DNA of 7,178 bases from an uncultured bacterium (GCA_946543095.1 CAMNLO010000077.1:1-7178); one strand, 5' to 3'. Numbered from the stretch's first letter, positions 1-6,746 are shown. Notes: generated by a model from the letters alone, not told the origin. Program-made: numbers and translations.

Positions 1-1
1 A

Positions 2-1012
2 GCCATTGTGAAGATTGTCAACAAGGAGGATCTGACCTACGAGGAGGCCTACGCCGTCATGAACGAGATCATGAGCGGCGAGACCAGTCCCACCCAGAAC
101 GCGGCCTTTCTGGCAGCTCTTTCCACCAAGAGCGCAAGAGCCGAGACCACGGATGAGATCGCAGGCTGCGCCGCGGCCATGCGGGACCACGCCACAAAGG
201 TGGAGACGGACATGGAGCTCTTCGAGATCGTGGGAACAGGGGGAGATAACGCCGGAAGCTTTAATATCTCCACCACCTCCGCTTTGGTGGCGGCAGCAGG
301 CGGTATGAAGGTGGCAAAGCACGGAAACAGGGCAGCCTCCTCCCTTTGCGGCACGGCGGACTGTTTGGAGGCCCTTGGGGTCAATATCGATCAGAGCCCG
401 GACCGCTGCATGCAGCTCTTGAAGGAAGTGGGGATGTGTTTCTTCTTTGCCCAGAAATACCACACCTCCATGAAATACGTGGGAGCCATCCGGAAGGAGC
501 TGGGGTTCCGCACGGTGTTCAATATCCTGGGGCCCCTGACCAATCCGGGAAGCCCCTCCATGCAGCTTCTTGGGGTTTATGACGATTATCTGGTGGAGCC
601 TCTGGCAAAGGTGCTCCAGAGCCTGGGGATCAAAAGGGGCATGGTGGTCTACGGCAAGGACAAGCTGGATGAGATCTCCTTAAGTGCCCCCACCAGGATC
701 TGCGAGATCCGGGACGGCTGGTATAAGTCCTATGTGATCACACCGGAGGATTTCGGTCTCACCCGTTGCGCCAGGGAGGAATTAAAGGGAGGCAGTCCCG
801 AACAGAATGCGGAGATCCTGAAGGATATCTTAAAGGGAGTGAAGGGACCCAAGCGGGATGCGGTTTTGATGAACGCAGGGGCCTCCCTCTATATCGGCGG
901 AAAGGCTGAGAGCATGCAGGAGGGGATCCGTCTTGCGGCGCAGCTCATTGATTCCGGCAAGGCGAAAACAGTGCTTGAGAAGCTGATCGAAGTCAGCAAC
1001 CGTCCCGAATAA
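2..1012 (+). CDS. trpD: Anthranilate phosphoribosyltransferase TrpD, 5' end outside window
   Basis: Transfers the phosphoribosyl group of PRPP to anthranilate, the second step of the tryptophan branch; cytoplasmic. Numbering from the GTG at 8, the PRPP loop GTGGD is at 76-80, NISTTSA at 86-92, KHGNR at 104-108, the anthranilate-site stretch with R162 and R168 runs into GPLTNP at 175-180, and the Mg-binding pair DE is at 221-222. These are the full active-site set of the family, so the enzyme should work. The GTG at 8 is probably not the start: the frame stays open to base 2, reading A-I-V-K-I-V, and family members usually begin a few residues earlier (M-I-K-E-A-I type). No ribosome site is visible because the window begins there. 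The full length would be about 340 residues, normal for a stand-alone TrpD. It is followed after 41 nt by an HD-GYP gene rather than trpC, so it may be the last trp gene of its operon, or a displaced one. Confidence 0.96.
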   Translation, partial: AIVKIVNKEDLTYEEAYAVMNEIMSGETSPTQNAAFLAALSTKSARAETTDEIAGCAAAMRDHATKVETDMELFEIVGTGGDNAGSFNISTTSALVAAAGGMKVAKHGNRAASSLCGTADCLEALGVNIDQSPDRCMQLLKEVGMCFFFAQKYHTSMKYVGAIRKELGFRTVFNILGPLTNPGSPSMQLLGVYDDYLVEPLAKVLQSLGIKRGMVVYGKDKLDEISLSAPTRICEIRDGWYKSYVITPEDFGLTRCAREELKGGSPEQNAEILKDILKGVKGPKRDAVLMNAGASLYIGGKAESMQEGIRLAAQLIDSGKAKTVLEKLIEVSNRPE

Positions 1013-1053
1013 ATGCACTCTGGTCAGGCACTGGTTATTATCGGAAAGATTTT

Positions 1054-2166
1054 ATGGCAGCACGTACATTTATAGAGATAGAAGAACTGGTTGCAGGCAT
1101 GGTCCTGGAGCAGGCTGTGGAGGATAAGGCCGGCCACTCCCTGATCGAGCGGGGCACTGTCCTGGATGATTTTCATATCGATTATCTTCTGGAAAGCGGC
1201 GTAACCGGCGTCTATATCCGGGGCAGGGAAAAGGCTCCGGAGCAAACGGCCGAAGAGCTGATGGAATCCCTGCAGAACGGGGCCCGGGAGGAGATCGAGA
1301 AAAACCGGGTGCCGGACAGGTCCTCCGTGGTCCTCAGCGAAGCGGTGAAGAAGCGGATCTATGAAGGGATAGAGTATATCTACCACAATACGGATTCCGA
1401 AGATTTCGAAAGCGCCGCCCACAGTGTGACGGAAGAGCTTCTGGGAGCCCTGGCCTCCAACAATGCCGTGGCCCTGGATCTGGACCAGATCAAGATCTGC
1501 GACGAATACACCTTCAAGCACAGCGTGGATGTGGCGGCCATGGCCATGACCATCGGCAAGAACTACGGCCTGACACACCGGGAATTAAAGGAGATCGGCC
1601 TTGCGGGCCTTCTCCATGATGTGGGAAAGACCAGAGTCCCGGAGGAGATCCTGAACAAGCCGGAGCGCCTCACCCCCGAGGAGTTCGAGGTGATGAAGCA
1701 GCACTCCCTCTTCAGCTACCAGATCCTGAAGGAAAAGGCCACCCTTTCCGAAGGAGTGCTGATGGGGGTTCTGGAGCATCACGAAAAGCAGAACGGCCAT
1801 GGCTACCCCTTAAAGATGAGCGGGGACCAGATCCATAAATACGCGAAGATCATTTCCGTGGCGGATGTGTTTGACGCGCTGGTCACGGCACGTCCCTATA
1901 AGGATGCCTTCCCGAAACGGGAGGCCATCGAGATGATCATGAGCATGACCCAGGAAATGGATATCAACGCCATGAAGAGCTTCCTGGACATCCTGATCCT
2001 CTATCCCGTGGACAGCATCGTTCATCTCTCCAACGGGGAATACGCAAGGGTGGTCCAGAATGTGTCGGGGTATGTGCTGAGACCCCGGGTGGTGGGCCTT
2101 ACCTCCGGCCGGCTCTACGACCTGTCGGAGGATATCCACTGCGCCTCCCTGATCATAGATAATTAA
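1054..2166 (+). CDS. HD-GYP domain protein, likely cyclic-di-GMP phosphodiesterase
   Basis: 370 residues, soluble, with no signal peptide or membrane helix. Residues 5-57 resemble the small N-terminal domain common in HD-GYP proteins (ELVAGMVL, then an IERGT-type turn and a GVTGVYI strand). A charged linker (about 60-100) leads to the HD-GYP domain at about 140-310. Likely metal ligands visible are H156, H188-D189 in LLHDVGK, H217, H242-H243 and D271 in SVADVFDAL. The signature reads HHEKQNGHGYP (242-252), with N247 where Asp is usual; GYP itself is intact. The C-terminal piece (317-348) matches the YP-S-V-LSNGE-A-VV-RP tail of the family. The family hydrolyses c-di-GMP to pGpG or GMP. Here there is no receiver or sensor domain, so the input signal is unknown. 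Start ATG 1054 is supported by GGAAAG at 1043-1048. The gene is co-directional with trpD and the 41-nt gap shows no clear terminator, so they may be cotranscribed. Confidence 0.92.
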   Translation: MAARTFIEIEELVAGMVLEQAVEDKAGHSLIERGTVLDDFHIDYLLESGVTGVYIRGREKAPEQTAEELMESLQNGAREEIEKNRVPDRSSVVLSEAVKKRIYEGIEYIYHNTDSEDFESAAHSVTEELLGALASNNAVALDLDQIKICDEYTFKHSVDVAAMAMTIGKNYGLTHRELKEIGLAGLLHDVGKTRVPEEILNKPERLTPEEFEVMKQHSLFSYQILKEKATLSEGVLMGVLEHHEKQNGHGYPLKMSGDQIHKYAKIISVADVFDALVTARPYKDAFPKREAIEMIMSMTQEMDINAMKSFLDILILYPVDSIVHLSNGEYARVVQNVSGYVLRPRVVGLTSGRLYDLSEDIHCASLIIDN

Positions 2167-2190
2167 GGAAACGCTGATTAAAGCGTTTCC
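2167..2190 (+). terminator. Perfect 9-bp hairpin abutting the HD-GYP stop codon
   Basis: GGAAACGCT (2167-2175) pairs without mismatch with AGCGTTTCC (2182-2190) around a 6-nt loop GATTAA. The stem begins at the first base after the TAA stop (2164-2166). Its place suggests a transcription terminator or mRNA 3'-end stabiliser for the HD-GYP transcript. The bases that follow are C-rich (CCCGCCGG) and not a T tract, so it is not a standard intrinsic terminator. It could also be a dispersed palindromic repeat unit. The hairpin is certain as sequence; its function is not. Confidence 0.45.
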
Positions 2191-2221
2191 CCCGCCGGAC
2201 AGTAAAAATCAATGATAGTAG

Positions 2222-2359
2222 AATAATGTTATAACCGATAAGGAACGTAAAGAGAAAATAGCCTTTCACCGGGCGGCCTTAAAGGAAAAAGTAAATGAAA
2301 AAGAGCGCGAAGCAACTGTCAATCATTTGAAAGATATTATGGAATTAATGGGAGGATAG
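2222..2359 (+). pseudogene. Remnant: C-terminal tail of a probable MarR-family regulator
   Basis: An open stretch of 45 codons ends at TAG 2357-2359. Upstream it is closed by three in-frame stops in a row (TGA TAG TAG, 2213-2221). It has no usable start: the only in-frame ATG or TTG codons lie in the last 11 codons. It begins N-N-V-I-T-D-K-E and continues as a charged, helical tail containing AFHRAALKEKV and EKEREATVNHLKDIMELM. MarR regulators end this way: a wing strand finishing in L-T-x-K-G, then 40-45 residues of dimerisation helix with a His near its start and a (S/E)-E-E-R-E-A-L-V-type final helix. By that reading the winged-helix DNA-binding part is missing, with the break inside the wing. 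The last codons (ATG GGA GGA TAG) carry the ribosome site of the next gene, as expected for the upstream gene of an operon. The MarR assignment is from pattern memory and is moderate; a never-coding spacer is the alternative. Confidence 0.42.
2351..2355 (+). promoter_or_regulatory. Ribosome binding site of the VOC gene inside the upstream remnant
   Basis: GGAGG lies 14 nt before the ATG at 2370, longer than the usual 5-10 nt, and overlaps the last sense codons of the upstream open tail. No ATG, GTG or TTG lies nearer in frame, so 2370 remains the best start. A weaker GAAAG at 2363-2367 is too close to act alone. The overlap suggests the two frames were once translationally coupled. Confidence 0.5.
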
Positions 2360-2369
2360 AAAGAAAGCC

Positions 2370-2756
2370 ATGAAGATCACAAGCTTTAATCCGCTGATAT
2401 GTACAAGACACGCAGAGGAAATTGTCAAAATATTTGAGGAACTGGGATTTGAGACGACTCACGTAAAAGAGAAGCTAAATAACGAGGATATTACGGAATT
2501 CCGCATGAAGGACGCAAATGGCTTCCATGTCGATGTTTCTTCGGCCGGCGATAAGCTTCCCATGCCGAATGACCTGATGGTTATTCGCATCAATGTCGAT
2601 GATTTTGACGAAGCAATGAAGTTTTTTACGGACAAAGGATTCTTTAATCCATTGGGAAACAGAACCATCGACGGTGGATCTTCAAAGGATGCGATTCTGC
2701 TTGCACCTTCCGGTTTTGGAATCAGGCTCATTCAACATATCAAGAATCACGATTGA
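2370..2756 (+). CDS. VOC-superfamily (glyoxalase/bleomycin-resistance fold) protein
   Basis: 128 residues, one VOC module of two beta-alpha-beta-beta-beta halves. The first half has strand ITSFNPLICT (3-12), helix AEEIVKIFEELGF (15-27) and strands EFRMKD (43-48) and FHVDVSS (52-58). The second half has strand MVIRINVDD (70-78), helix FDEAMKFFTDKGF (79-91) and strands AILLAPSGFGIRLIQHI (108-124). Superfamily members include glyoxalase I, ring-cleaving dioxygenases and drug-sequestering proteins for bleomycin or fosfomycin. The strand positions that carry His/Glu metal ligands in glyoxalase I do not show a convincing set here: N7 stands in the first strand and N75 in the fifth. A metal-free binding or sequestering role is therefore as likely as catalysis. 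It lies 29 nt upstream of a MATE efflux gene on the same strand, which favours a part in handling a toxic small molecule, but the substrate cannot be read from the sequence. Codon use is AT-richer than trpD. Confidence 0.85.
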   Translation: MKITSFNPLICTRHAEEIVKIFEELGFETTHVKEKLNNEDITEFRMKDANGFHVDVSSAGDKLPMPNDLMVIRINVDDFDEAMKFFTDKGFFNPLGNRTIDGGSSKDAILLAPSGFGIRLIQHIKNHD

Positions 2757-2785
2757 GGAAATAAGCATCATAATAGGAAATATAT

Positions 2786-4573
2786 ATGGAAGAGCCGAGA
2801 GCCACCAGCGGTCAGATCATTAGAAGAACGCTTATACGAATGTATCCCGGAACATTGGTTCATGCGACGATGCTCGGATTCATGTATATGGTGGACAATA
2901 TAATAGCGGGAAATGCCATGGGTCCGGAAGCGATTGCAGCTGTGGCAATAGCATTACCTTCATATGGAATGTTCCTTGCGCTTATGAATGCAATTGTCCA
3001 TGGGACCTGTCTGAGAATCACGTGGGCTAAAGGTCGTGCAAATCATGAAGAATTCCGGCGCACCTTCGCGGGAGGTGTTACGTTGGCGGCTCTTTTCGGT
3101 TTGTTCTTCACCGGTGTCATTCTTTTCTTTTCCGAAAAACTGGTCCTCAGTTTTGGAGGCTCGAAATCATCCGGTGAAATCTGCAGATACAGTCTGCTGT
3201 ATCTGCGTTTTTGTGCGCCCATGGTCTTCCTCTCTTCGATATCCGGCTCCGTGCGGGAAACCATCGGTGTGCTTGGCTATCAGATGGAGCGGGCATCTCT
3301 TGGATTGTTCAACATCATCTGTAATGTCATTGTTTCAGTAATCAGTGTCATCCTTCTTCCGGGTGAATTAAAAATGGCGGGGCTTGGCATCGGCAGCAGC
3401 ACAGCGGCATTTCTCGAATTTGTCGGAGGTCTGGCGGTTTTAAAATACCGAAGAATTGATGCAAGGCTAAAACCGGTACTGCTTAGTCCTGTTGAAATCC
3501 GGGACACTTTTAAAAGTGGATTGCCGGCTTCGCTCGACAACATCATTGATTGTATTGCGCTTGCTATAGTCAATAATATCATTCTGACACTCATTCCGGG
3601 AGAAGCACTGATTCTTTCTACTGTATCCATTGTTAACAATATAAAAAAAGTCCTTCGTCTGCCCCTGATCGCTGTTGGATACGACTCAAGCCCTTTGTTT
3701 GGTGTGTTTTATGCTCAGAGAGATTCGTATGCGCTCAAAAAAACAGTCCGTGAATCCCTGAGAATGGGTATTTTTATTGCAGTGATTTTCAGCATAGCCT
3801 GTTTTTTAGCAACGCCGGTGCTGACGCGGATGTTCGGTATGGATATGACACCGGATATACAGATGGGCTCCTTCTTTGTATGTCTTTTCCAGGTGGGATA
3901 TCTGGTACAATTCGTATTAACTAATTTTTATGAGTCTACAGAACGGTTTGGTTCCTCCCTCATGATGGCATCCATTCCGGATTCCATTATTTATCCACTA
4001 ATGCTGATAATAATGATCCCGGTTATGGGAAAAACGGGATTATGGATTTCTTTCGGAAGCAATCCATTTGTAGGCCAGGTGATAATGATTCCTGTGATGA
4101 TGTTTTTAAGCCGAAACAATCCAACAATAGAAGACCGTATTTTACGACTTAGGCCGCATATACTTAACCGTTCCTCGAGTTTTGAATATGAGATCAGGGG
4201 AACAGATGAAAATGCAGTTGGCATTTCCGGAAAGATTCAGGAATACCTGGAGAAAAACGGAAAGACCCGGAGAATGGCGTATTTCGCGGCACTCAGTTCT
4301 GAAGAACTTGCGGTGGATATGATTGCCCATCAAAAGGAAACAAACGGGAAAGTGAGTGGAATTGACAGTTTGTTTGATATACATGTATTTAATGATGATG
4401 ATAGCATCGAGATTCTGATTCGAAGTATCGGTGATTCTTATGATCCGCTGGATTTTGACGCGTCCAGGAATCCGGAAAGCAAGATTGGCGTCAGGATGAT
4501 TCAAAAGGTCGCTGAAAAAGTAACCTACACCTATGTTTATAAAATGAATATTGTATCAATTGTTTTACGTTGA
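2786..4573 (+). CDS. MATE-family multidrug/metabolite transporter fused to a C-terminal GHKL (RsbW-like) ATPase-fold domain
   Basis: 595 residues, about 140 longer than an ordinary MATE exporter. Residues 12-445 are the transporter: roughly twelve hydrophobic helices, with the family's first-helix pattern around MYMVDNIIAGNAMGPEAIAA (33-52) and its repeat in the second half near ASLDNIIDCIALAIVNNI (248-265). MATE proteins export drugs or metabolites by Na+ or H+ antiport. After a basic linker (450-465), residues 466-595 form a soluble domain like HATPase_c/anti-sigma kinases: helix VGISGKIQEYLEKNG, N-box region EELAVDMIAH (506-515), strands SIEILIRSIGDSYDP (540-554), G2-like KIGVRMIQK (566-574) and a final MNIVSIVL strand. 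Against the canonical boxes, the Mg-binding Asn of E-L-x-x-N is Asp511, and the Asp of D-x-G is Ser547 (S-I-G). ATP binding may thus be weak or lost. The domain follows the last helix and should be cytoplasmic. Start ATG 2786 has AGGA at 2775-2778. The role of the fusion is unknown; regulating transport by ligand or partner binding is an inference. Confidence 0.9.
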   Translation: MEEPRATSGQIIRRTLIRMYPGTLVHATMLGFMYMVDNIIAGNAMGPEAIAAVAIALPSYGMFLALMNAIVHGTCLRITWAKGRANHEEFRRTFAGGVTLAALFGLFFTGVILFFSEKLVLSFGGSKSSGEICRYSLLYLRFCAPMVFLSSISGSVRETIGVLGYQMERASLGLFNIICNVIVSVISVILLPGELKMAGLGIGSSTAAFLEFVGGLAVLKYRRIDARLKPVLLSPVEIRDTFKSGLPASLDNIIDCIALAIVNNIILTLIPGEALILSTVSIVNNIKKVLRLPLIAVGYDSSPLFGVFYAQRDSYALKKTVRESLRMGIFIAVIFSIACFLATPVLTRMFGMDMTPDIQMGSFFVCLFQVGYLVQFVLTNFYESTERFGSSLMMASIPDSIIYPLMLIIMIPVMGKTGLWISFGSNPFVGQVIMIPVMMFLSRNNPTIEDRILRLRPHILNRSSSFEYEIRGTDENAVGISGKIQEYLEKNGKTRRMAYFAALSSEELAVDMIAHQKETNGKVSGIDSLFDIHVFNDDDSIEILIRSIGDSYDPLDFDASRNPESKIGVRMIQKVAEKVTYTYVYKMNIVSIVLR

Positions 4574-4583
4574 ATAGAAAAAT

Positions 4584-4610
4584 AGCCAGTCCGTCCGGCT
4601 CATTGTTTTT
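4584..4610 (+). terminator. Weak candidate terminator after the MATE-GHKL gene
   Basis: AGCC (4584-4587) can pair with GGCT (4597-4600), followed by CATTGTTTTT with a five-T run at 4606-4610. It starts 10 nt after the TGA stop. The stem is only 4 bp with a 9-nt loop, so it would be a poor intrinsic terminator on its own. Confidence 0.25.
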
Positions 4611-4649
4611 CCATACTTTAATTCTAACAGTATTTCTGTCTTGTGACGT

Positions 4650-4666
4650 CCCGCCTCACCGGCGGG
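4650..4666. terminator. GC hairpin between convergent genes
   Basis: CCCGCC (4650-4655), loop TCACC, GGCGGG (4661-4666): a perfect 6-bp all-GC stem. It lies 76 nt past the MATE-GHKL stop and 21 nt past the stop of the convergent GT2 gene. On the + strand it is followed by pyrimidine-rich CTTCCTGTCTTCC; on the - strand no T run follows. It may serve as a shared transcription end, more probably for + strand reading, but lacks a proper T tract either way. Confidence 0.4.
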
Positions 4667-4687
4667 CTTCCTGTCTTCCCGGTCTGT

Positions 4688-5632
4688 CTATTTTACCGCA
4701 TCCGAATAACTGCTCTCCCGAATGATGAATTTCGGCCGGTTCTTGATCTCCAGATACATCTGGGCCAGATACTGTCCGATGATCCCAAGCACCAGAAGCA
4801 CCAGCCCGAAGCCGAAGAGCATGACGCTCATTAAGGAGGCGTAGCCGCTCACCGCCTCATGATAGAGCAGCTGCTTGATGATGACAACGAGGGTGTACAC
4901 AAAGGCGGCGGCGCAGAATAAAAAGCCTGCCATGCTGGCCAGCACCAGGGGCACCGTGGAAAAGGCCACGATGCCGCGGAAGGCATAGTTGATGGCGCTC
5001 TTCATGGGCAGCTTCGTGTCCCCGGCCACCCGTTCCTTGTTTCCGTAGGTCAGCCATTTGGTCCGGAAGCCCACCCAGGAAAAGATTCCCTTGGTGTAGC
5101 GCACATTTTCCCCTACGGAGATCACCGCCTGCACCATCTGCTTTGTCATCAGGCGGAAATCCCTGGCGCCGCTGACCATTTCATAGTCGGAGATGCTGTT
5201 GATCAGCCGGTAGAAGGCGTCTGCCAGCACGGAGCGCAGGAAGGGCTCGCCCGCCCGGTCTCCTCTTTTTGCGGCCACGCAGTCGTATTCCCCGGTCTTT
5301 AAGAGCTCATACATTTCCGGCAGCAGCTCCGTGGGATCCTGAAGATCCGCGTCCATAATGGTGACGTAATCCCCGGTGGCGGCGGAGAGGCCGGCGTACA
5401 TGGAGGAATCCTTTCCGAAGTTGCGGGAAAAGGAAATGTACTGATAGCGGGGGTCTTCCTCATGGGCTTTCCGCATCAGCTCCAGGGTTCTGTCCTCGGA
5501 ACAGTTGTCCACAAGGATGACTTCGAATTCCACCTGAGGCATGGAATCCATCAGCCGGTTTACCTCCGGCAGGGTATGGGGGAGGGCTTCCTCCTCATTG
5601 TAACAGGGCATTACCAGTGTGATCTTATCCAT
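4688..5632 (-). CDS. GT2-family glycosyltransferase with two C-terminal membrane helices (polyprenyl-phosphate glycosyltransferase type)
   Basis: 314 residues, the usual size for GtrB/DPM1-like membrane GT2 enzymes. The GT-A domain (1-210) starts ITLVMPCYNEEEALP. VDNCSED (41-47) holds the first nucleotide-binding Asp42; the usual VDDGS is changed to VDNCS. RNFGKDSSMYAGL (70-82) and the DAD metal motif in MDADLQDP (93-100) follow. KLPMKSAINYAFRGI (207-221) is the amphipathic junction helix typical of the group. Membrane helices lie at about 222-253 and 267-290, with a charged cytoplasmic tail. Such enzymes move a sugar from a nucleotide donor to undecaprenyl phosphate on the inner leaflet for later use on teichoic acids, glycans or proteins. 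The start ATG (5632-5630) is 4 nt after the stop of the upstream epimerase, and a purine-rich GGAAAGAAAG inside that gene's last codons serves as ribosome site, so the pair is tightly coupled. Donor sugar not predictable. Confidence 0.93.
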   Translation of the reverse strand: MDKITLVMPCYNEEEALPHTLPEVNRLMDSMPQVEFEVILVDNCSEDRTLELMRKAHEEDPRYQYISFSRNFGKDSSMYAGLSAATGDYVTIMDADLQDPTELLPEMYELLKTGEYDCVAAKRGDRAGEPFLRSVLADAFYRLINSISDYEMVSGARDFRLMTKQMVQAVISVGENVRYTKGIFSWVGFRTKWLTYGNKERVAGDTKLPMKSAINYAFRGIVAFSTVPLVLASMAGFLFCAAAFVYTLVVIIKQLLYHEAVSGYASLMSVMLFGFGLVLLVLGIIGQYLAQMYLEIKNRPKFIIRESSYSDAVK

Positions 5633-5636
5633 AGCT

Positions 5637-6674
5637 TCAGTGCTTTCTTTCCGGGATCCCGGCCTTTCTCAAAACGTCCACGGAGAACTCCACAGTTTTC
5701 CGGACACCCTCCTTCAGATCGGTTTTCGGCGCCCAGCCGTAGGTCCTTGCGTGTTCCGTGGAGAGGCAGGTGTATTTTAACACCTCATGGGCCAGCATTT
5801 CCTCGGAAATGGGATAGGGCTTTTCGTAAAGCTCCGGGTATTTCGCCCAGAAATGCGCCACCTCCGCATATTGAAGGGGAATGTCTTCGCAGTCCATTTC
5901 CTTTGCGATGAGCTCCGCGATGGCATTGATGGAAACGGTGGTCTCGGTGGAAACGTTCACGATATCGAAGTGCTCTGCGCTTCTCACCGCCAGGGCCAGA
6001 TCGATCAGGTCCTCCACAAAGATGAAATCCCGCTCCTGCTTTCCGGTGGAATGGAGGATGGGGGAATTGCCCTTGTAGAACTCACGGATCAGATATCCCA
6101 TGACGGGAGGGGTGGTGCGGAGGCAGTCGATATGGGGTCCGTAGACATTGGCGAACCGGAATACCACCACAGGGATGCCGTAGGCCGTGGAAAAGGCCCT
6201 GCAGAACTGCTCCGCCGCAAACTTGGTGGAGGGGTAGATCAGTCCGGGATATTCCACATGCTCCTCCCTGGAGGGGAAATCACTGTTGTTTTCGTAGACC
6301 GCAGAGGTGCTGGCGAAATAGACCTTCTTCACTCCGTATTTTCTGGCCAGCTCCAGGATCAGAACCGTCCCCCGGACATTCACGTCCACAGCCTCCGTGG
6401 GATTATTCTGGCAGTCCGGCAGGGGCGTGATGGCGGCGATGTGGTAGATCTCGTCGAAGGTCTCTTTTTCCATCAGGGCTTCCATGAATGCCCGGTCCCG
6501 GATATCCTTTCTGTGGATGCTGTCCCTGAAATCACAGTCCTCAAAGATCAGATTGTCCTCCGAGCCGTAGGAAAAATTGTCCATAAGCACCACCTGCTCC
6601 CCCTTCTGATGGAGCCTGTGGGCCAGCTGGGAACCGATAAAACCGGCAGCGCCGGTGATCAGGATCTTGCTCAT
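5637..6674 (-). CDS. NAD-dependent sugar epimerase/dehydratase, extended SDR family
   Basis: 345 residues. An N-terminal Rossmann fold has the NAD motif GAAGFIG (8-14), acidic Asp32 after the second strand (MDNFSYGSEDNL, which favours NAD over NADP) and YHIAAITPL (77-85). The catalytic set is T123 in ASTSAVY (121-127) with Y147 and K151 of YPSTK. Substrate-domain marks are FRFANVYGP (172-180) and QERDFIFVEDL (213-223), where the Arg of E-R-D-F is the usual nucleotide-contacting residue. It works on nucleotide sugars such as UDP- or GDP-hexoses in the cytoplasm. The sequence does not decide between 4-epimerase, 4,6-dehydratase or a heptose-type epimerase. An insert near 270-298 (HFWAKYPELYEKPYPISEEML) is unlike plain GalE. 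Start ATG 6674-6672 has GAGG at 6688-6685, 10 nt away. It sits between a GmhA-like isomerase and a GT2 gene on the same strand, consistent with supplying the sugar used by the transferase. Confidence 0.92.
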   Translation of the reverse strand: MSKILITGAAGFIGSQLAHRLHQKGEQVVLMDNFSYGSEDNLIFEDCDFRDSIHRKDIRDRAFMEALMEKETFDEIYHIAAITPLPDCQNNPTEAVDVNVRGTVLILELARKYGVKKVYFASTSAVYENNSDFPSREEHVEYPGLIYPSTKFAAEQFCRAFSTAYGIPVVVFRFANVYGPHIDCLRTTPPVMGYLIREFYKGNSPILHSTGKQERDFIFVEDLIDLALAVRSAEHFDIVNVSTETTVSINAIAELIAKEMDCEDIPLQYAEVAHFWAKYPELYEKPYPISEEMLAHEVLKYTCLSTEHARTYGWAPKTDLKEGVRKTVEFSVDVLRKAGIPERKH

Positions 6675-6746
6675 TTGATGTCAACCTCGTTTACTGTAAT
6701 CTGTTTCATGATGATTCATACTGGAGTTATGTAAACTTTTTCCGCC

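Noticed and set aside
1024..1578. 184-codon open frame on the - strand opposite the HD-GYP gene
   Set aside because: Antisense shadow of a gene with clear catalytic motifs; the product resembles no family.
2207..2235. Possible -10 box TATAAC (2230-2235) for the VOC-MATE unit
   Set aside because: No acceptable -35 box 16-18 nt upstream; a promoter here cannot be supported by eye.
4142..4504. Open frame of 120 codons on the - strand opposite the GHKL tail
   Set aside because: No family resemblance and fully covered by a coding region with conserved motifs on the + strand.
2194..4599. 7-bp inverted pair GCCGGAC (2194-2200) and GTCCGGC (4593-4599) near the two edges of the AT-richer block
   Set aside because: The match does not extend past 7 bp, and one such match between two roughly 100-bp regions is expected about by chance; not claimed as terminal inverted repeats.
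5787..6734. Long 315-codon open frame on the + strand opposite the epimerase gene
   Set aside because: It lies entirely over the well-supported epimerase, its translation shows no recognisable domain, and long antisense frames are common opposite GC-biased genes.
6689..6736. GTTTAC (6689-6694) and GTAAAC (6731-6736) inverted pair in the SIS-epimerase gap
   Set aside because: Only 6 bp with a 36-nt spacer and no T tract; likely chance.
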